DNA of 64,000 bases from Janthinobacterium lividum (GCF_034424625.1 NZ_CP139976.1:1922001-1986000); one strand, 5' to 3'; numbered from the stretch's first letter, positions 30,574 through 40,318 are shown. The notes: generated from the letters alone by a model not told the origin. Made by a program: numbers and translations.

Positions 30574-31494
30574 TTAGTTGATTTTACCCAGTAACAGGTA
30601 TTCGATCAGCGCTTTTTGCACGTGCAAACGGTTTTCCGCTTCGTCCCACACCACCGATTGCGGGCCGTCGATCACTTCGGCGGCCACTTCCTCGCCGCGG
30701 TGGGCGGGCAGGCAGTGCATGAACAGCGCGTCGGGCGCGGCGCGGGCCATCTTCGCGCCATCGACGATCCAGCCGTCGAAGGCGGCGATGCGGGCCGCGT
30801 TTTCCGCTTCGTAGCCCATGCTGGTCCACACGTCCGTGTTGACCAGGTGCGCGCCTTCGCAGGCGTCGGACGGGTTGGCGAAGAAGGTGTAGCGCTCGGT
30901 CTTGACTTGCGACAGGTCGATGTCGTAGCCCTTCGGCGTCGACACGTTGACGTGGAAGCCGAACACCTCGGCCGCCTGCAGCCACGAGTACAGCATGTTG
31001 TTGGCGTCGCCGATCCAGGCGACGACCTTGCCAGCGATCGAGCCGCGGTGTTCGATGTAGGTAAAGATGTCGGCAAAGACCTGGCACGGGTGGTGTTCAT
31101 TGGTCAGGCCATTGATCACCGGCACGCGCGAATTGGCGGCGAAACGCTCGATGATTTCCTGGCCGAAGGTGCGCACCATGATGATGTCGCACATGCGCGA
31201 CATGACCTGACCCGCGTCTTCCACCGGCTCGCCGCGGCCCAGCTGGGAGTCGCGCGTGTTCAGGTAGATGGCGGCGCCGCCCAGCTGGTGCATGCCGGCT
31301 TCGAACGACAGGCGCGTGCGGGTCGAGTTCTTTTCAAAGACCATCACCAGGGTGCGGTCGATCAGGGGATGGTAGATTTCATAGTTCTTGAACTTGCGCT
31401 TGATCAGATGGGCGCGTTCGATCACATATTCGTACTCTTCCAACGTGAAATCGGAGAACTGGAGGTAGTGCTTGATCGGTTTTTTTGTCGACAT
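30574..31494 (-). CDS. argF: Ornithine carbamoyltransferase
   Basis: A 306-residue enzyme that makes citrulline from ornithine and carbamoyl phosphate. The carbamoyl-phosphate motif FEKNSTRTRLSFE and the ornithine-site motif MHCLPAHRG are intact, as is HPCQVFADI. A GTG at 31503 would extend it by three residues; the ATG at 31494 is preferred. It is the first gene of argF-argG, and the next step, argG, follows. Confidence 0.97.
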   Translation of the reverse strand: MSTKKPIKHYLQFSDFTLEEYEYVIERAHLIKRKFKNYEIYHPLIDRTLVMVFEKNSTRTRLSFEAGMHQLGGAAIYLNTRDSQLGRGEPVEDAGQVMSRMCDIIMVRTFGQEIIERFAANSRVPVINGLTNEHHPCQVFADIFTYIEHRGSIAGKVVAWIGDANNMLYSWLQAAEVFGFHVNVSTPKGYDIDLSQVKTERYTFFANPSDACEGAHLVNTDVWTSMGYEAENAARIAAFDGWIVDGAKMARAAPDALFMHCLPAHRGEEVAAEVIDGPQSVVWDEAENRLHVQKALIEYLLLGKIN

Positions 31495-31691
31495 AATGAC
31501 CACTTGAAGATGCGCAGGCCGCCGGCGGCGTGCCTTTCCCGCCGGGTTGCATCAGCGTAAAACATCTCGTCTGATGACTGCCTCGCCCGGCGCGCTGCTG
31601 TGTTGATCGGTGCCAGCGCGACGCCTGTCGCGCGGTACGATGCGGTTTGCCAAGTTGAAAATAATGCAATGGCAAGTACTTCAGCCGTTCA

Positions 31692-31720
31692 ATTATAAGG
31701 GTTTTGCTTTTAGATTGGAA
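31692..31720 (-). promoter_or_regulatory. Candidate argF promoter
   Basis: On the minus strand, TTCCAA (31720-31715) and a perfect TATAAT (31697-31692) are 17 bases apart, about 190 bases before argF. The -35 is weak. Nothing else is seen in the 285 bases between argF and the next gene. Confidence 0.35.
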
Positions 31721-31779
31721 AGACTGGCCGGGCGCGTACTTGTATAGGCAAGCCTGCGCCCGGGCAACGGGGCGGTGGA

Positions 31780-34635
31780 TTAATAGATGCTGGCGGGCGC
31801 AGCGCCGTCCAGCTGCGGCGCCACCAGGGGCAAGTCCAGGGTGAAGCGGGTGCCGGCAGGGCTGCTGGCCACCTGGATGGTGCCGCCCAGCAGGGCCGTG
31901 ACGATGTTGTAGCTGATCGACAAACCCAGGCCGCTGCCACCCTGGCCCAGCTTGGTGGTAAAGAAGGGGTCGAAGATGCGCGACAAATGCTGTTCGGCGA
32001 TGCCGCCGCCATTGTCTTCGAAGACGATCTGCACGCGCGCCGCCTCCATCGTGGCGGACAAACGCATGCAGCCCGTGCCGGCGCCACCATCGTTGGGCGC
32101 GGGGGGGAAGGCGTGCAGCAGGGCATTGTTGATCAGGTTGGTGATCACCTGGCCGAACGGGCCAGGATAGCTGTCCATGGCGATGCCGAAGGCTATCTCC
32201 ACTTCGATGCGGTGGCCCGAGCTGCGGATGCGGTTCATGACGGTGGCGATGATTTCATTGCTTACTTGTTGCAAGTCAAACCGGCGCCGCTGCTCGGTGG
32301 TGCGGTCGACGGCCACCTGCTTGAAACTGTTGACCAGGTCGGCCGCGCTGCGCAGGCCGCGCATCACCAGCGCCGACGCCTTGTTCGCATCGTCGATGAA
32401 GGCGGCCAGGTCCGAGCGGCGCAGGCCGGGGCCGTTCATCAGGCGTTCCACGTCTTCCGTCTTTTGCTGCATGGTACTGGCGATTAATAAACTGTTGCCG
32501 ATCGGGGTATTCAGTTCATGCGCCACGCCGGCCATCAGCGAACCGAGGGCAGCCAGTTTTTCCTGCGATACCAGTTGCGCCTGGGCATCTTGCAATTGCC
32601 GGTAGGCGCTGGCGTTGTCGAGCGCGATGGCGCCATACGCGCACAGGGTACGGAAGATCAGCCGCTCGCGTTCGCCATACGCGTTGGCATGGCAAGCTTG
32701 CACCGTCATCACGCCCAGAACGCGTTCGCCCACCATCAGCGGCACGTACAGCACGCTCTGGTTATGCAGGGTGCCGGGCACCGTGTAGGCATGGCGGCGC
32801 GGCGGTACCTGGTCGATATACACTTCGCGCCGGCCCAGCAGGCAGCGCACGGAGTAGGCGCGTGGATTGCTCAGTGGAATGGCGTTGTCGGGCAGGGGAC
32901 GGCCCGCTTCCATGCCGTGCGCGCGGCGCAGCGCCGTGCCAGCCGGATCGAGCATGTAGACGGCGAAGGTGTTGACTGGCAGCAAGGCGTGCACATGGCG
33001 GTCCAGCACCTGGAATACGGCGCTGGCGTCCAGGTGGGTGGTGATTTCCTGGCCGATGGCCGACAGCCGTTCCAGGGTGTCGCTGGTCTGTTGCAGCACT
33101 TCGGCGCGGCGCGCTTCGGAGGCGGCCAGTTCGCGGTGGTGATAGCCTTCCGAGCGCGCATGTTCCGTCTGGTGGTAGACCTGCATGGCGGTAGCGCGGT
33201 TGCTCGCCTGCTGGGTGTGGCTTTTTTCACGCGCCATGCCCGCATCGAGGGCGATATCGTAGGCGCGCGCATAGTCGCCCGCATGCGCGTATTCGCGCGC
33301 CAGCGCATCGAGCAGTTCGCCGGGCGGCGAATAGCCTTCGATGGAGGCGGCCACCTGCAGCGCCTGGTGCAGGAAATGCAGGGCGGGATTGCGTTCCTGC
33401 ATGCCTGCGGGCGGCGGCAGCTCGTGGCGCGCATGCAGCATGGACAGGACGCGCAGCGCCGCCACCTGATGCATGGCGTCGCCTTGCGCGGTGGCCAGCT
33501 GGCAAGCCCGTTCGGCCGCCTGCAGCGCTTCATCGGGGCGATCCAGATAGGACAGCGCGTGCGCGCTGCCGCGCTGCGCCATGCTGCGGAAATCGGCCTG
33601 GCCCAGCGCTTCGGCGCGCTGCGCCAGCCGGCTGAAAGCGTCGAGCGCCGTGTCGTAGTCGCCCTTGTCCAGGCTCAGTTCACCCAGGTGGAATAGGGCG
33701 TTGGCATAGGTGCGCGCGCCTGCCACGGGGGCCAGGATGAGCAGCGCCTGGCGCAGCAAGTCTTCGGCCGCGGCCAGCCGCCCCAGCTTGCGCATGGTTT
33801 CGGCCGTATGCGTCTGGCAGGCGCCGATGCTGCGGGGCCAGCCGGTGGGGCGCGCCAGGTCCAGCGCGCACTGCATCCATTCGAGGGCCGATTCGTTGTC
33901 GTTGAGACTGGCGAAGCAGTCGCCGATATTGATGGCGGCCGTGATGGCGCCGCGCAGCTGGCCGCTTTCCAGCGCCGCTTCGTAGCTTTGCATGTAGTGG
34001 CCGGCGGCCGTGCCCAGGTCGCGCGAAGTGTGCGCCAGCAAGCCGCGGAAATCATGCACCCAGGCAGCCAGCGGCGCGGGCAGCTTGCCGCTGGCGCCGT
34101 CGGCCTGGAAGTGGCTGCCCCAGCGCGCTTGGGCGGCCGGCGCATCGCGCAGCACGGCCCAGCGCGCCGTGGCCGCGTCGGCCAGGCTGGCGCGCATCGC
34201 ATCGCCGGCGCTGCGCGCCTGTTCGGCAGCGGCCAGCAGTTCGGCATCGCAGCGGGCATGGTCGCCCCGGTCGACGGCAATCGAGGACAGCAGCCAGTGC
34301 GCATCGGCGCAAGCGGCGCCGTCGCCATGCGCGCACAGGATGGCGTGCGCCGCCATGGCCAGGCTTTCGGCCGCATCGAGCGCACCTTGCAGCCAGGCCA
34401 CTTCCGCCTGCACCAGTTGCAGGCGCGCCTGCGCCATGGCCAGGGCGTGGGCCGGCAGCTGGGCCTGGGGCAACAAGGTTGCCGCTTCGTCTGCATGGTG
34501 CAGCGCCTGTGCGCAGTTACGCTGGCGCAAATGCCATGCCAGCAACATCAGCAAGGGCAAGCGCTCCAGGGCGCGCAATGGTCGCAGTGTGTCTTCCCAC
34601 TGTGCAATGTCATGTTCGAGGGCGAACATTTCCAT
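31780..34635 (-). CDS. Cytosolic TPR-GAF sensor histidine kinase
   Basis: A 951-residue protein without membrane segments. Residues 1 to about 480 are alpha-helical repeats of TPR type (LRGAITAAINIGDCFASLND; ANALFHLGELSLDKGDYDTALDAF). A coiled linker follows, then a GAF domain (about 550-685) and a kinase core with phospho-acceptor His706 (LMAGVAHELNTPIG) and ATPase motifs (NLINNALLHAF; FEDNGGGIAEQHLSRIFDPF; GGSGLGLSISYNIV). There is no receiver domain, and no response regulator is adjacent. TPR-GAF kinases may sense protein partners or small molecules inside the cell; signal and target are unknown. Confidence 0.88.
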   Translation of the reverse strand: MEMFALEHDIAQWEDTLRPLRALERLPLLMLLAWHLRQRNCAQALHHADEAATLLPQAQLPAHALAMAQARLQLVQAEVAWLQGALDAAESLAMAAHAILCAHGDGAACADAHWLLSSIAVDRGDHARCDAELLAAAEQARSAGDAMRASLADAATARWAVLRDAPAAQARWGSHFQADGASGKLPAPLAAWVHDFRGLLAHTSRDLGTAAGHYMQSYEAALESGQLRGAITAAINIGDCFASLNDNESALEWMQCALDLARPTGWPRSIGACQTHTAETMRKLGRLAAAEDLLRQALLILAPVAGARTYANALFHLGELSLDKGDYDTALDAFSRLAQRAEALGQADFRSMAQRGSAHALSYLDRPDEALQAAERACQLATAQGDAMHQVAALRVLSMLHARHELPPPAGMQERNPALHFLHQALQVAASIEGYSPPGELLDALAREYAHAGDYARAYDIALDAGMAREKSHTQQASNRATAMQVYHQTEHARSEGYHHRELAASEARRAEVLQQTSDTLERLSAIGQEITTHLDASAVFQVLDRHVHALLPVNTFAVYMLDPAGTALRRAHGMEAGRPLPDNAIPLSNPRAYSVRCLLGRREVYIDQVPPRRHAYTVPGTLHNQSVLYVPLMVGERVLGVMTVQACHANAYGERERLIFRTLCAYGAIALDNASAYRQLQDAQAQLVSQEKLAALGSLMAGVAHELNTPIGNSLLIASTMQQKTEDVERLMNGPGLRRSDLAAFIDDANKASALVMRGLRSAADLVNSFKQVAVDRTTEQRRRFDLQQVSNEIIATVMNRIRSSGHRIEVEIAFGIAMDSYPGPFGQVITNLINNALLHAFPPAPNDGGAGTGCMRLSATMEAARVQIVFEDNGGGIAEQHLSRIFDPFFTTKLGQGGSGLGLSISYNIVTALLGGTIQVASSPAGTRFTLDLPLVAPQLDGAAPASIY

Positions 34636-34778
34636 CCGAAATCTCCCGCAAGGCGATGGTGTTGGCCCGCGGCCAGTGACACCTTATTGGATCGCATTGT
34701 AAGCTGCATTCGGATGCAGTTGTTTGGCCGACTCGACAGTATTTTTTGCGCGCGCCATTTCAGGCGGCGCAAAGCAGG

Positions 34779-34818
34779 CGGGGCGTGCATCAGCCCCTGC
34801 CGGCTGATGCACGCCCCG
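34779..34818. other. Perfect 17-base inverted repeat
   Basis: Arms 34779-34795 and 34802-34818 are exact inverse complements around a six-base loop. It lies downstream of a small secreted-protein gene and upstream of the TPR kinase. There is no adjacent T run in either direction, so a terminator role is only possible; an RNA-processing or operator role is equally open. Confidence 0.6.
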
Positions 34819-34864
34819 TGGACAGCCTGGCGATGGCCGTGCCGCCTGTACCGTACTGCTTGTG

Positions 34865-35281
34865 CTAGCGGCCGGCGAAGTGCACGGTGCTGGCTGTTTC
34901 GCCAGCCTTGGCGATGGCGCCCGGAATATTGTTCAGTCCGGTAATGGCGATGACGTCGCCATCGTTGCGAAATTCCATGCGGGTGCCGCTGGCCGTTTCA
35001 AAGACGCCGGGCGCGCGGCCGAACAGCTCTATTTCGGGCTGTCCCTTGATTTGCGTGAAGTAACGGTTGACTTGCTGGCGCAGCAGCAAGGTATCGCCCG
35101 TGTCGAGCTGGTAGCGATTGCCGTACTGGCTGAATTCCTGCGGGGCCAGTTTATAGACCTTGCCGGAGATCTGGACCTTGTCCTGATCGCCGATTTCCAG
35201 CGCGCTGGCGCTGAGGCAAGAAAGGCCGAGGACGAGGGCGGCGCTACCGAGGGCGAGGGTACGCGAGAACGATGCTTTCAT
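34865..35281 (-). CDS. Secreted hypothetical protein
   Basis: A 138-residue protein with a signal peptide of about 27 residues (ending SCLSASA before LEIGDQ). The mature part is about 110 residues, largely beta by composition, with no cysteines. No family was recognised. It lies alone: 281 bases to rsgA on one side, which hold no gene, and a 17-base-arm palindrome after its stop. A periplasmic or extracellular location is inferred from the leader. Confidence 0.65.
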   Translation of the reverse strand: MKASFSRTLALGSAALVLGLSCLSASALEIGDQDKVQISGKVYKLAPQEFSQYGNRYQLDTGDTLLLRQQVNRYFTQIKGQPEIELFGRAPGVFETASGTRMEFRNDGDVIAITGLNNIPGAIAKAGETASTVHFAGR

Positions 35282-35530
35282 GATTTCACCTTGTGATCAA
35301 AATGCTGGTTGGAGTTAGACCAATGTTGTCTCCAGCAGGTTCGCTGGCGGGGACAATGCCAAGGTAGCAATCGGACCTGCGCGATGCCAGCGCAAAGCGA
35401 TGAAACGCAGGAATTCGGCGCTGAAACGCGAAATCGGACGATGGATGGTTTTGGAATGAATGCAGGAAAGCGGGCTGAGCGGCAGAATTTAATTCTGTTT
35501 AATTCGCGTTGATAATGTTTTTGTCGGTTT

Positions 35531-35555
35531 GGCGCCCGCTCCGATGGCGGGCGCC
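35531..35555. terminator. Hairpin after rsgA
   Basis: GGCGCCCGC (35531-35539) and GCGGGCGCC (35547-35555) form a nine-base stem eight bases beyond the rsgA stop. No T run follows, so termination may be weak or Rho-assisted. Confidence 0.45.
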
Positions 35556-35562
35556 AGGCGCG

Positions 35563-36468
35563 TTAATACAGCGTTTGCGCCGATTCGTGCAGCAGCTGGC
35601 CGTACAGGGTATGGCGCATCTTGGAGATTTTTCCTTCGGACAAGGCTTGCAGGATGGCGCACTGCGGCTCGATCAGGTGGCGGCAGTTATAGAACTTGCA
35701 GCCGCCCAGGTAGGGCTGGAATTCGCGGAAGGCCCGTTCCAGCATGCCCTCGGATAAGTGGTACAGGCCGAATTCCTGGAAGCCGGGCGAATCGATGATG
35801 GAGCTGTTCGCGCCCAGTTCGTCGAGCTTGTACAGGCGCGTAAAGGTGGTCGTGTGCTTGCCCGTGTCGAGCGCGGCGGAGATTTCGCGCACGGCGATGT
35901 CCGCGTCTGGCACCAGCAGGTTGATCAGGGACGACTTGCCCATGCCCGACTGACCGATGAGGATCGACGACTGGCCCGCCAGCAGGGGCGCCAGGGTGGC
36001 CACGGCGTGCTCCGGTTCGGCGCGCGCCGACACTTCATCGACGGGATAGCCCATCGAGGAATACGGCAGCAGGCGTTCCCGGGCACGCTCCAGCGAAGCG
36101 GTCACGTCCGTCTTGTTGAGGATGATGCGCGCTTCGATGCCGGCCGCGTCGGCCGCCACCAGCGAGCGCGAGATCAGGTCGTCGGCAAAGCCCGGTTCCG
36201 TCGCCACGACGATGAACAGCTGCGTCAGGTTGGCGGCCAGCAATTTCGACTTGTACTGGTCCGAGCGGTACAGCAAGGTCTTGCGCTCCTCGATGCGGTC
36301 GATGACGGCCTGGTCGTTGGAAGTGCGCGTCAGGTGCACGATGTCGCCCACGGCCACATTGGTTTTCTTGCCGCGCGTTACGCATTGCAGCTTGGCGCCG
36401 TCCACGTCGGCCAGGTAATGGCGGCCGTGGGCGGCGATGATGATGCCCGTCAACTTGCCTTCGCTCAT
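35563..36468 (-). CDS. rsgA: Ribosome small-subunit GTPase RsgA
   Basis: A 301-residue circularly permuted GTPase that acts in late 30S subunit maturation. Order of motifs: N-terminal OB fold (about 1-75), NKTD (G4), GQSGMGKSS (G1), DSPG (G3), then the zinc finger [16 protein letters not shown]. The ATG at 36468 overlaps the phhB stop by four bases; the frame stays open upstream in phhB but without cause to begin earlier. Third gene of the M48 protease-phhB-rsgA unit. Confidence 0.95.
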   Translation of the reverse strand: MSEGKLTGIIIAAHGRHYLADVDGAKLQCVTRGKKTNVAVGDIVHLTRTSNDQAVIDRIEERKTLLYRSDQYKSKLLAANLTQLFIVVATEPGFADDLISRSLVAADAAGIEARIILNKTDVTASLERARERLLPYSSMGYPVDEVSARAEPEHAVATLAPLLAGQSSILIGQSGMGKSSLINLLVPDADIAVREISAALDTGKHTTTFTRLYKLDELGANSSIIDSPGFQEFGLYHLSEGMLERAFREFQPYLGGCKFYNCRHLIEPQCAILQALSEGKISKMRHTLYGQLLHESAQTLY

Positions 36469-36830
36469 GGGGCCACCTGGCTGCTCTGGTAGATAAGGTC
36501 GGCCTTGGCGGCGCAGATGAAGTCGTTTTCGGACAGGCCGCCGGCACCCTGGTTGACCGAGTGCGTGTCGTAGCGCACGGCGCAGGTTTTGTAAGTAATG
36601 ATGAGCTCCGGATGGTGGTCTTGCGTATGGGTCATATAGGCCAGGGCGTTCACGAACGCCAGGGTCTGGTAGTAATTCTTGAAGCCGAAGTCGCGGCACA
36701 GCTTGCCGTTTTGCACCGTCCACTGGGGCAGCAGGGCGTGCAGGGTGGCGATATCCGTGTCGCCCAGCGCCTGCTGGCGCGGCGTGCAGCTCAGTTGGGC
36801 CAGGTCTTGCGAAGTGGATGGCGTATTCAT
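36465..36830 (-). CDS. phhB: Pterin-4a-carbinolamine dehydratase
   Basis: A 121-residue member of the PCD/DCoH family, which dehydrates 4a-hydroxytetrahydropterin. The signature is [20 protein letters not shown] with the conserved His pair, followed by [16 protein letters not shown]. Usually it recycles the cofactor of phenylalanine hydroxylase, but no phhA lies nearby. Four-base overlaps join it to the protease gene before it and rsgA after it. Confidence 0.92.
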   Translation of the reverse strand: MNTPSTSQDLAQLSCTPRQQALGDTDIATLHALLPQWTVQNGKLCRDFGFKNYYQTLAFVNALAYMTHTQDHHPELIITYKTCAVRYDTHSVNQGAGGLSENDFICAAKADLIYQSSQVAP

Positions 36831-38107
36831 GCGGAAGCCCCTTTCAGGTGGCGGATGCGCACGCTGGCCGGCGGATGCGAGTCATAGAAGGCCGAGTGCA
36901 GCGGGTCGGGCGTCAGGGTCGACGCATTGTCTTCATACATTTTGACGAGCGCCGACACCAGGTCGTCCGCCTGCGTGTGCGTGGCGGCAAAGGCGTCGGC
37001 TTCGAATTCGTGCTTGCGCGAGCTGAGCGACGTCAACGGCCCCAGCAGGAAAGTGAAGACGGGCAAGGCCAGCATGAACAGCAGCAGCGCCAGCGCGTCC
37101 GTCGGCTGGCCCGTCAGCGCCAGCGCCACGGGATCGACGCCCAGGCCCGCGTAAAACCACGGCTGCGTCTTCAGGAAGCCCAGCAGCGCGAGGAAACCCA
37201 GCGAGATGACGAACATCATGGCGATGCGCTTGACGATGTGCTTGAGCTTGAAGTGGCCCAGTTCATGCGCCAGTACGGCTTCGATTTCCTGTGGCGCCAG
37301 GCGCGACAGCAGGGTATCGAAGAAGACGATGCGCTTGTTGGCGCCAAAGCCCGAGAAATACGCATTGCCGTGGGCGCTGCGCTTCGAGCCATCCATGACG
37401 AACAAGCCTTTCGAAGCGAAGCCGACGCGCTGCATCAAGCCTTCGATGCGGCTTTTCAGCGCTTCGTCGGCCAGCGGCGTGAATTTGTTGAACAGCGGGG
37501 CAATGACGGTCGGGAACAGCACCATCATCAGCAGCTGGAAGCCGCTCCAGACGAACCACGCGTACAGCCACCACAGGTCGCCCGACTTGGCCATCAGGGT
37601 CAGCACGACCCAGATCAGCGGCAAGCCGATGACGGCGCCCAGGCCCACGCCCTTGAGCATGTCCGTGAAAAACAGCTTGCGCGCCATGGTGTTGAAGCCG
37701 AAGCGCTGCTCCAGCACGAACTGGCGGTAATAGTCGAAGGGCAGGTCGATCAGGCCGGAAATGGCGGCAAAGGCGGCGATCAGGCCGATCTGGTACAACA
37801 TGGGCGAGCCGGGACCCATCCATTCATTCAGGTGCAGCGCCAGCCATTGCAGGCCGCCCAGCAAGGTAAAACCGATCAGCACGGCATAGTTGATCAGCAA
37901 GGTCAGCAAGCCGAATTTGGTCTTGGCCACTGTGTAGTCGGCCGCCTTCTGGTGCGCGGCCAGCGGGATTTTTTCCGCAAATTCGGGCGGGACAACGGCG
38001 CGGTGCGCCAGCACGTGGCGAATCTGCCGCGAAGCGAGCCAGAAGCGCACGGCGAGAGTCAAAACGAGGACGGATACAAACAAAATCGAAAACGCGAGTG
38101 AATACAT
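36827..38107 (-). CDS. M48 family metalloprotease (Ste24/CAAX prenyl protease type)
   Basis: A 426-residue membrane zinc protease with about six or seven hydrophobic segments. The active site [10 protein letters not shown] and the third zinc ligand in [12 protein letters not shown] are intact. The N-terminal part matches the Peptidase_M48_N region of Ste24 enzymes, so it probably cleaves membrane or misfolded proteins in the envelope. It heads an overlapping unit with phhB and rsgA and is divergent from orn by 56 bases. Confidence 0.9.
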   Translation of the reverse strand: MYSLAFSILFVSVLVLTLAVRFWLASRQIRHVLAHRAVVPPEFAEKIPLAAHQKAADYTVAKTKFGLLTLLINYAVLIGFTLLGGLQWLALHLNEWMGPGSPMLYQIGLIAAFAAISGLIDLPFDYYRQFVLEQRFGFNTMARKLFFTDMLKGVGLGAVIGLPLIWVVLTLMAKSGDLWWLYAWFVWSGFQLLMMVLFPTVIAPLFNKFTPLADEALKSRIEGLMQRVGFASKGLFVMDGSKRSAHGNAYFSGFGANKRIVFFDTLLSRLAPQEIEAVLAHELGHFKLKHIVKRIAMMFVISLGFLALLGFLKTQPWFYAGLGVDPVALALTGQPTDALALLLFMLALPVFTFLLGPLTSLSSRKHEFEADAFAATHTQADDLVSALVKMYEDNASTLTPDPLHSAFYDSHPPASVRIRHLKGASA

Positions 38108-38163
38108 TCTGTGCCTGTGAGAAAATGGCTGATTATTTAGTTTGATTAGGCCAAGAGAGAATT

Positions 38164-38760
38164 ATGTCACAAGCGACCGACTTAACTGCATCCACCCCCG
38201 CACCCGCGGTGCCCGCACGTCCAAATGAGATGAACCTGGTCTGGGTCGACATGGAAATGACGGGTCTGGAGCCCGATACCGACCGCATCATCGAGGTGGC
38301 GGTAGTGGTGACGGACATGCACTTGAACCTGCTGGCCGAAGGCCCCGTGTTCGTGATTCACCAGTCGGATGAAACCCTGAACAAGATGGATGCCTGGAAC
38401 AAGGGCACGCACGGCCGCTCGGGCCTGATCGACAAGGTCAAGGCGTCGACCGTGACGGAAGCCCAGGCGGAAGCGGAACTGATCGCCTTCCTGAAGAAAT
38501 ACGTGCCGGCAGGCAAGTCGCCCATGTGCGGCAACACCATCGGCCAGGACCGCCGCTTCATGGTACGCGGCATGCCGAAGCTGGAAGCATTCTTCCACTA
38601 CCGTAATGTTGACGTGTCGACACTGAAAGAGCTGTGCAAGCGCTGGAAGCCGGAAATCGCCACCGGTTTCAAGAAGCACCAGAAGCACACTGCGCTGGCC
38701 GATATCCTCGAGTCGATCGAAGAGCTGAAGTACTACCGCGAGCACTTCATCAAATTGTAA
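38164..38760 (+). CDS. orn: Oligoribonuclease
   Basis: A 198-residue 3'-5' exonuclease of the DEDDh family that degrades two- to five-base RNAs, including pGpG from cyclic di-GMP breakdown. Motifs: [20 protein letters not shown] (first Asp/Glu pair), GQDRRFM, and [17 protein letters not shown] (final His/Asp). An N-terminal extension of about 20 residues, rich in Ala/Pro/Thr, precedes the core. AAGAGAG before the ATG is the ribosome site. With wspR in the same window, it would be the last step in cyclic di-GMP turnover. Confidence 0.95.
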   Translation: MSQATDLTASTPAPAVPARPNEMNLVWVDMEMTGLEPDTDRIIEVAVVVTDMHLNLLAEGPVFVIHQSDETLNKMDAWNKGTHGRSGLIDKVKASTVTEAQAEAELIAFLKKYVPAGKSPMCGNTIGQDRRFMVRGMPKLEAFFHYRNVDVSTLKELCKRWKPEIATGFKKHQKHTALADILESIEELKYYREHFIKL

Positions 38761-38767
38761 TAGTGTT

Positions 38768-38802
38768 GTCGGCTTACGCGCCCAGGCGCTAAGCCGACCT
38801 AC
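38768..38802. repeat. REP-like palindrome, copy 1
   Basis: Begins GTCGGCTTACGCG and ends CTAAGCCGACCTAC. It is nearly the exact inverse complement of copy 3 at 38886-38920. Confidence 0.8.
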
Positions 38803-38825
38803 ATATGGCGCGCCGCGCCGGGGGC

Positions 38826-38855
38826 GTAGGTCGGATTAGCGGAGCGTAATCCGAC
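38826..38855. repeat. REP-like palindrome, copy 2
   Basis: GTAGGTCGGATTAGCG...CGTAATCCGAC, the widespread variant with GATTA/TAATC arms, in the same orientation as copy 3. Confidence 0.8.
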
Positions 38856-38885
38856 GATCCTCCGCCGCGAAGATATCCAGGCGGC

Positions 38886-38920
38886 GTAGGTCGGCTTAGC
38901 GCCCTGGCGCGTAAGCCGAC
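38886..38920. repeat. REP-like palindrome, copy 3
   Basis: Starts GTAGGTCGGCTTAGCG and ends GTAAGCCGAC; inverse of copy 1. It overlaps the 3' end of the next gene and supplies its stop codon. Confidence 0.8.
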
Positions 38921-39261
38921 GCACCCGGGGCCGCGAAGATCAGGCCGTGCCATTCGGCATCCTCGCCCTGCCACTCCAGCGCAAACGGTCCCGTTTGCCG
39001 CAAGCCCGTGAGCCACACTGTCTCGCCAGGTTCGCGAAAATACGCCACGCACTGCCCGAACGGTTGCTCCAGCCGGCACAGCACCAATCCCTCGCCCGCC
39101 ACGGCACACCATTGCTCATTGACATCGATCAAGGCCACGGCCGGATCGCCATAGAATTCGCCCAGGCTGGCATGACGCCCATCGGCCGCCGTCACCTTGG
39201 CATGTTCGTATTCATGCTGGACAATATATTGGGCGCTGCGCGCCAGTTCCCTGCTCGTCAT
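38896..39261 (-). CDS. Hypothetical protein coupled to a LysR regulator
   Basis: A 121-residue cytosolic protein of no recognised family, beginning MTSRELARSAQYIVQHEYEH. The ATG at 39261 overlaps the stop of the LysR gene by four bases, which favours translation as a unit; the frame remains open upstream but only as a shadow of that gene. The last seven codons and the TAA come from REP copy 3, so the natural C-terminus may have been replaced when the repeat arrived. A Trp/Gly-rich second half suggests a small beta domain. Confidence 0.6.
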   Translation of the reverse strand: MTSRELARSAQYIVQHEYEHAKVTAADGRHASLGEFYGDPAVALIDVNEQWCAVAGEGLVLCRLEQPFGQCVAYFREPGETVWLTGLRQTGPFALEWQGEDAEWHGLIFAAPGASAYAPGR

Positions 39262-40202
39262 GCTGTCTCCACGGTGGGCCAGACGGTTTCCTGGTCGGCG
39301 CGCGCCTCGGCGATCAGCCATTCGCAGAAGGCGTGCACGAGGGGGCGCGTTTCCGCCTGGGGCGAACGCAGCAGATAATAGCAGTGGGGGCCGCGCACGG
39401 TATGTTCGAACACGCGCACCAGGCGGCCCGAGCGGAGATCGTCGCCGATCAGGGGGCTGGCGGCGATGGCCACGCCCTGGCCGCTGGCGGCCGCGTCCAG
39501 GCACAGATACGTGTGCGAAAAGCGCGCGCCGCTGTTGCCGCTATTGCCGCTGTAATGCACGCCGCAGCTGTGCAGCCAGCGCGTCCAGTCGATTTCGCCG
39601 GGCAGGTGCACTTCCGGCTCGTCGTGCAGCAGCGGGTAGCGCAGCAGGTCGGCGGGCTGGCGCAGGCTGGCCGCGTTGGCGCGGAAATCGGGGCTGCAGA
39701 CGGCGGAAAACCATTCTTCCATCAATAAATCCACTTTCAGGCCCGGATAGCGGCCCGGTCCCAGGCGGATGGCCACGTCCACGCCATCGCGCGCCAGGTC
39801 GACCGGGTGCATCGAGGCCAGCACGCGCAGTTCAATCTGCGGATAGCGGTCGCGCAAGCGTCCCAGGCGCGGCATCAGCCAGCGCGAGACGAGCGAGCTG
39901 GTGGCCGTCACCGTCACCACCTTGTCATCGCCCTGGCGCCGCGCCTGCTCGGAGACGTCGGCCAGCTGGTTGAGTATCGGCCCCAGCGAGGCCGCATAGC
40001 GCTGCCCGGCGCTGGTGAGCACCACGCCGCGCGGCAGGCGCTGGAACAGCACGATGCCGAGCCACGCTTCCAGCTGTTTCACATGATGGCCGATGGCGCC
40101 GGCCGAGACGTGCAATTCTTCGCCCGCGCGCTGGAAGCCTTCGTGGCGGGCGGCGGCCTCGAAGGCGTGCAGGGCGGCAAGTGGGGGCAGGGGACGTGAC
40201 AT
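39258..40202 (-). CDS. LysR-family transcriptional regulator (GcvA-like)
   Basis: A 314-residue regulator with an N-terminal HTH (PLPPLAALHAFEAAARHEGF; AGAIGHHVKQLEAWLG) of the GcvA/AmpR subgroup and a C-terminal effector domain. A short low-complexity insert, SGNSGNSG, sits near residue 223. It is divergent from the EamA transporter gene, with a 230-base gap that holds a perfect palindrome, the typical arrangement for a LysR protein controlling an exporter. Confidence 0.88.
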   Translation of the reverse strand: MSRPLPPLAALHAFEAAARHEGFQRAGEELHVSAGAIGHHVKQLEAWLGIVLFQRLPRGVVLTSAGQRYAASLGPILNQLADVSEQARRQGDDKVVTVTATSSLVSRWLMPRLGRLRDRYPQIELRVLASMHPVDLARDGVDVAIRLGPGRYPGLKVDLLMEEWFSAVCSPDFRANAASLRQPADLLRYPLLHDEPEVHLPGEIDWTRWLHSCGVHYSGNSGNSGARFSHTYLCLDAAASGQGVAIAASPLIGDDLRSGRLVRVFEHTVRGPHCYYLLRSPQAETRPLVHAFCEWLIAEARADQETVWPTVETA

Positions 40203-40318
40203 GGCATTCTCAAGAGAATTGAGCCTCAGTATTATTTGGCCTATCCGTGAAGAATATTGGTTTGTTTCATTTTGCGCAAGCGAATATGATGCCGGCTATG
40301 CGTGAAGTGACCCGCAAT

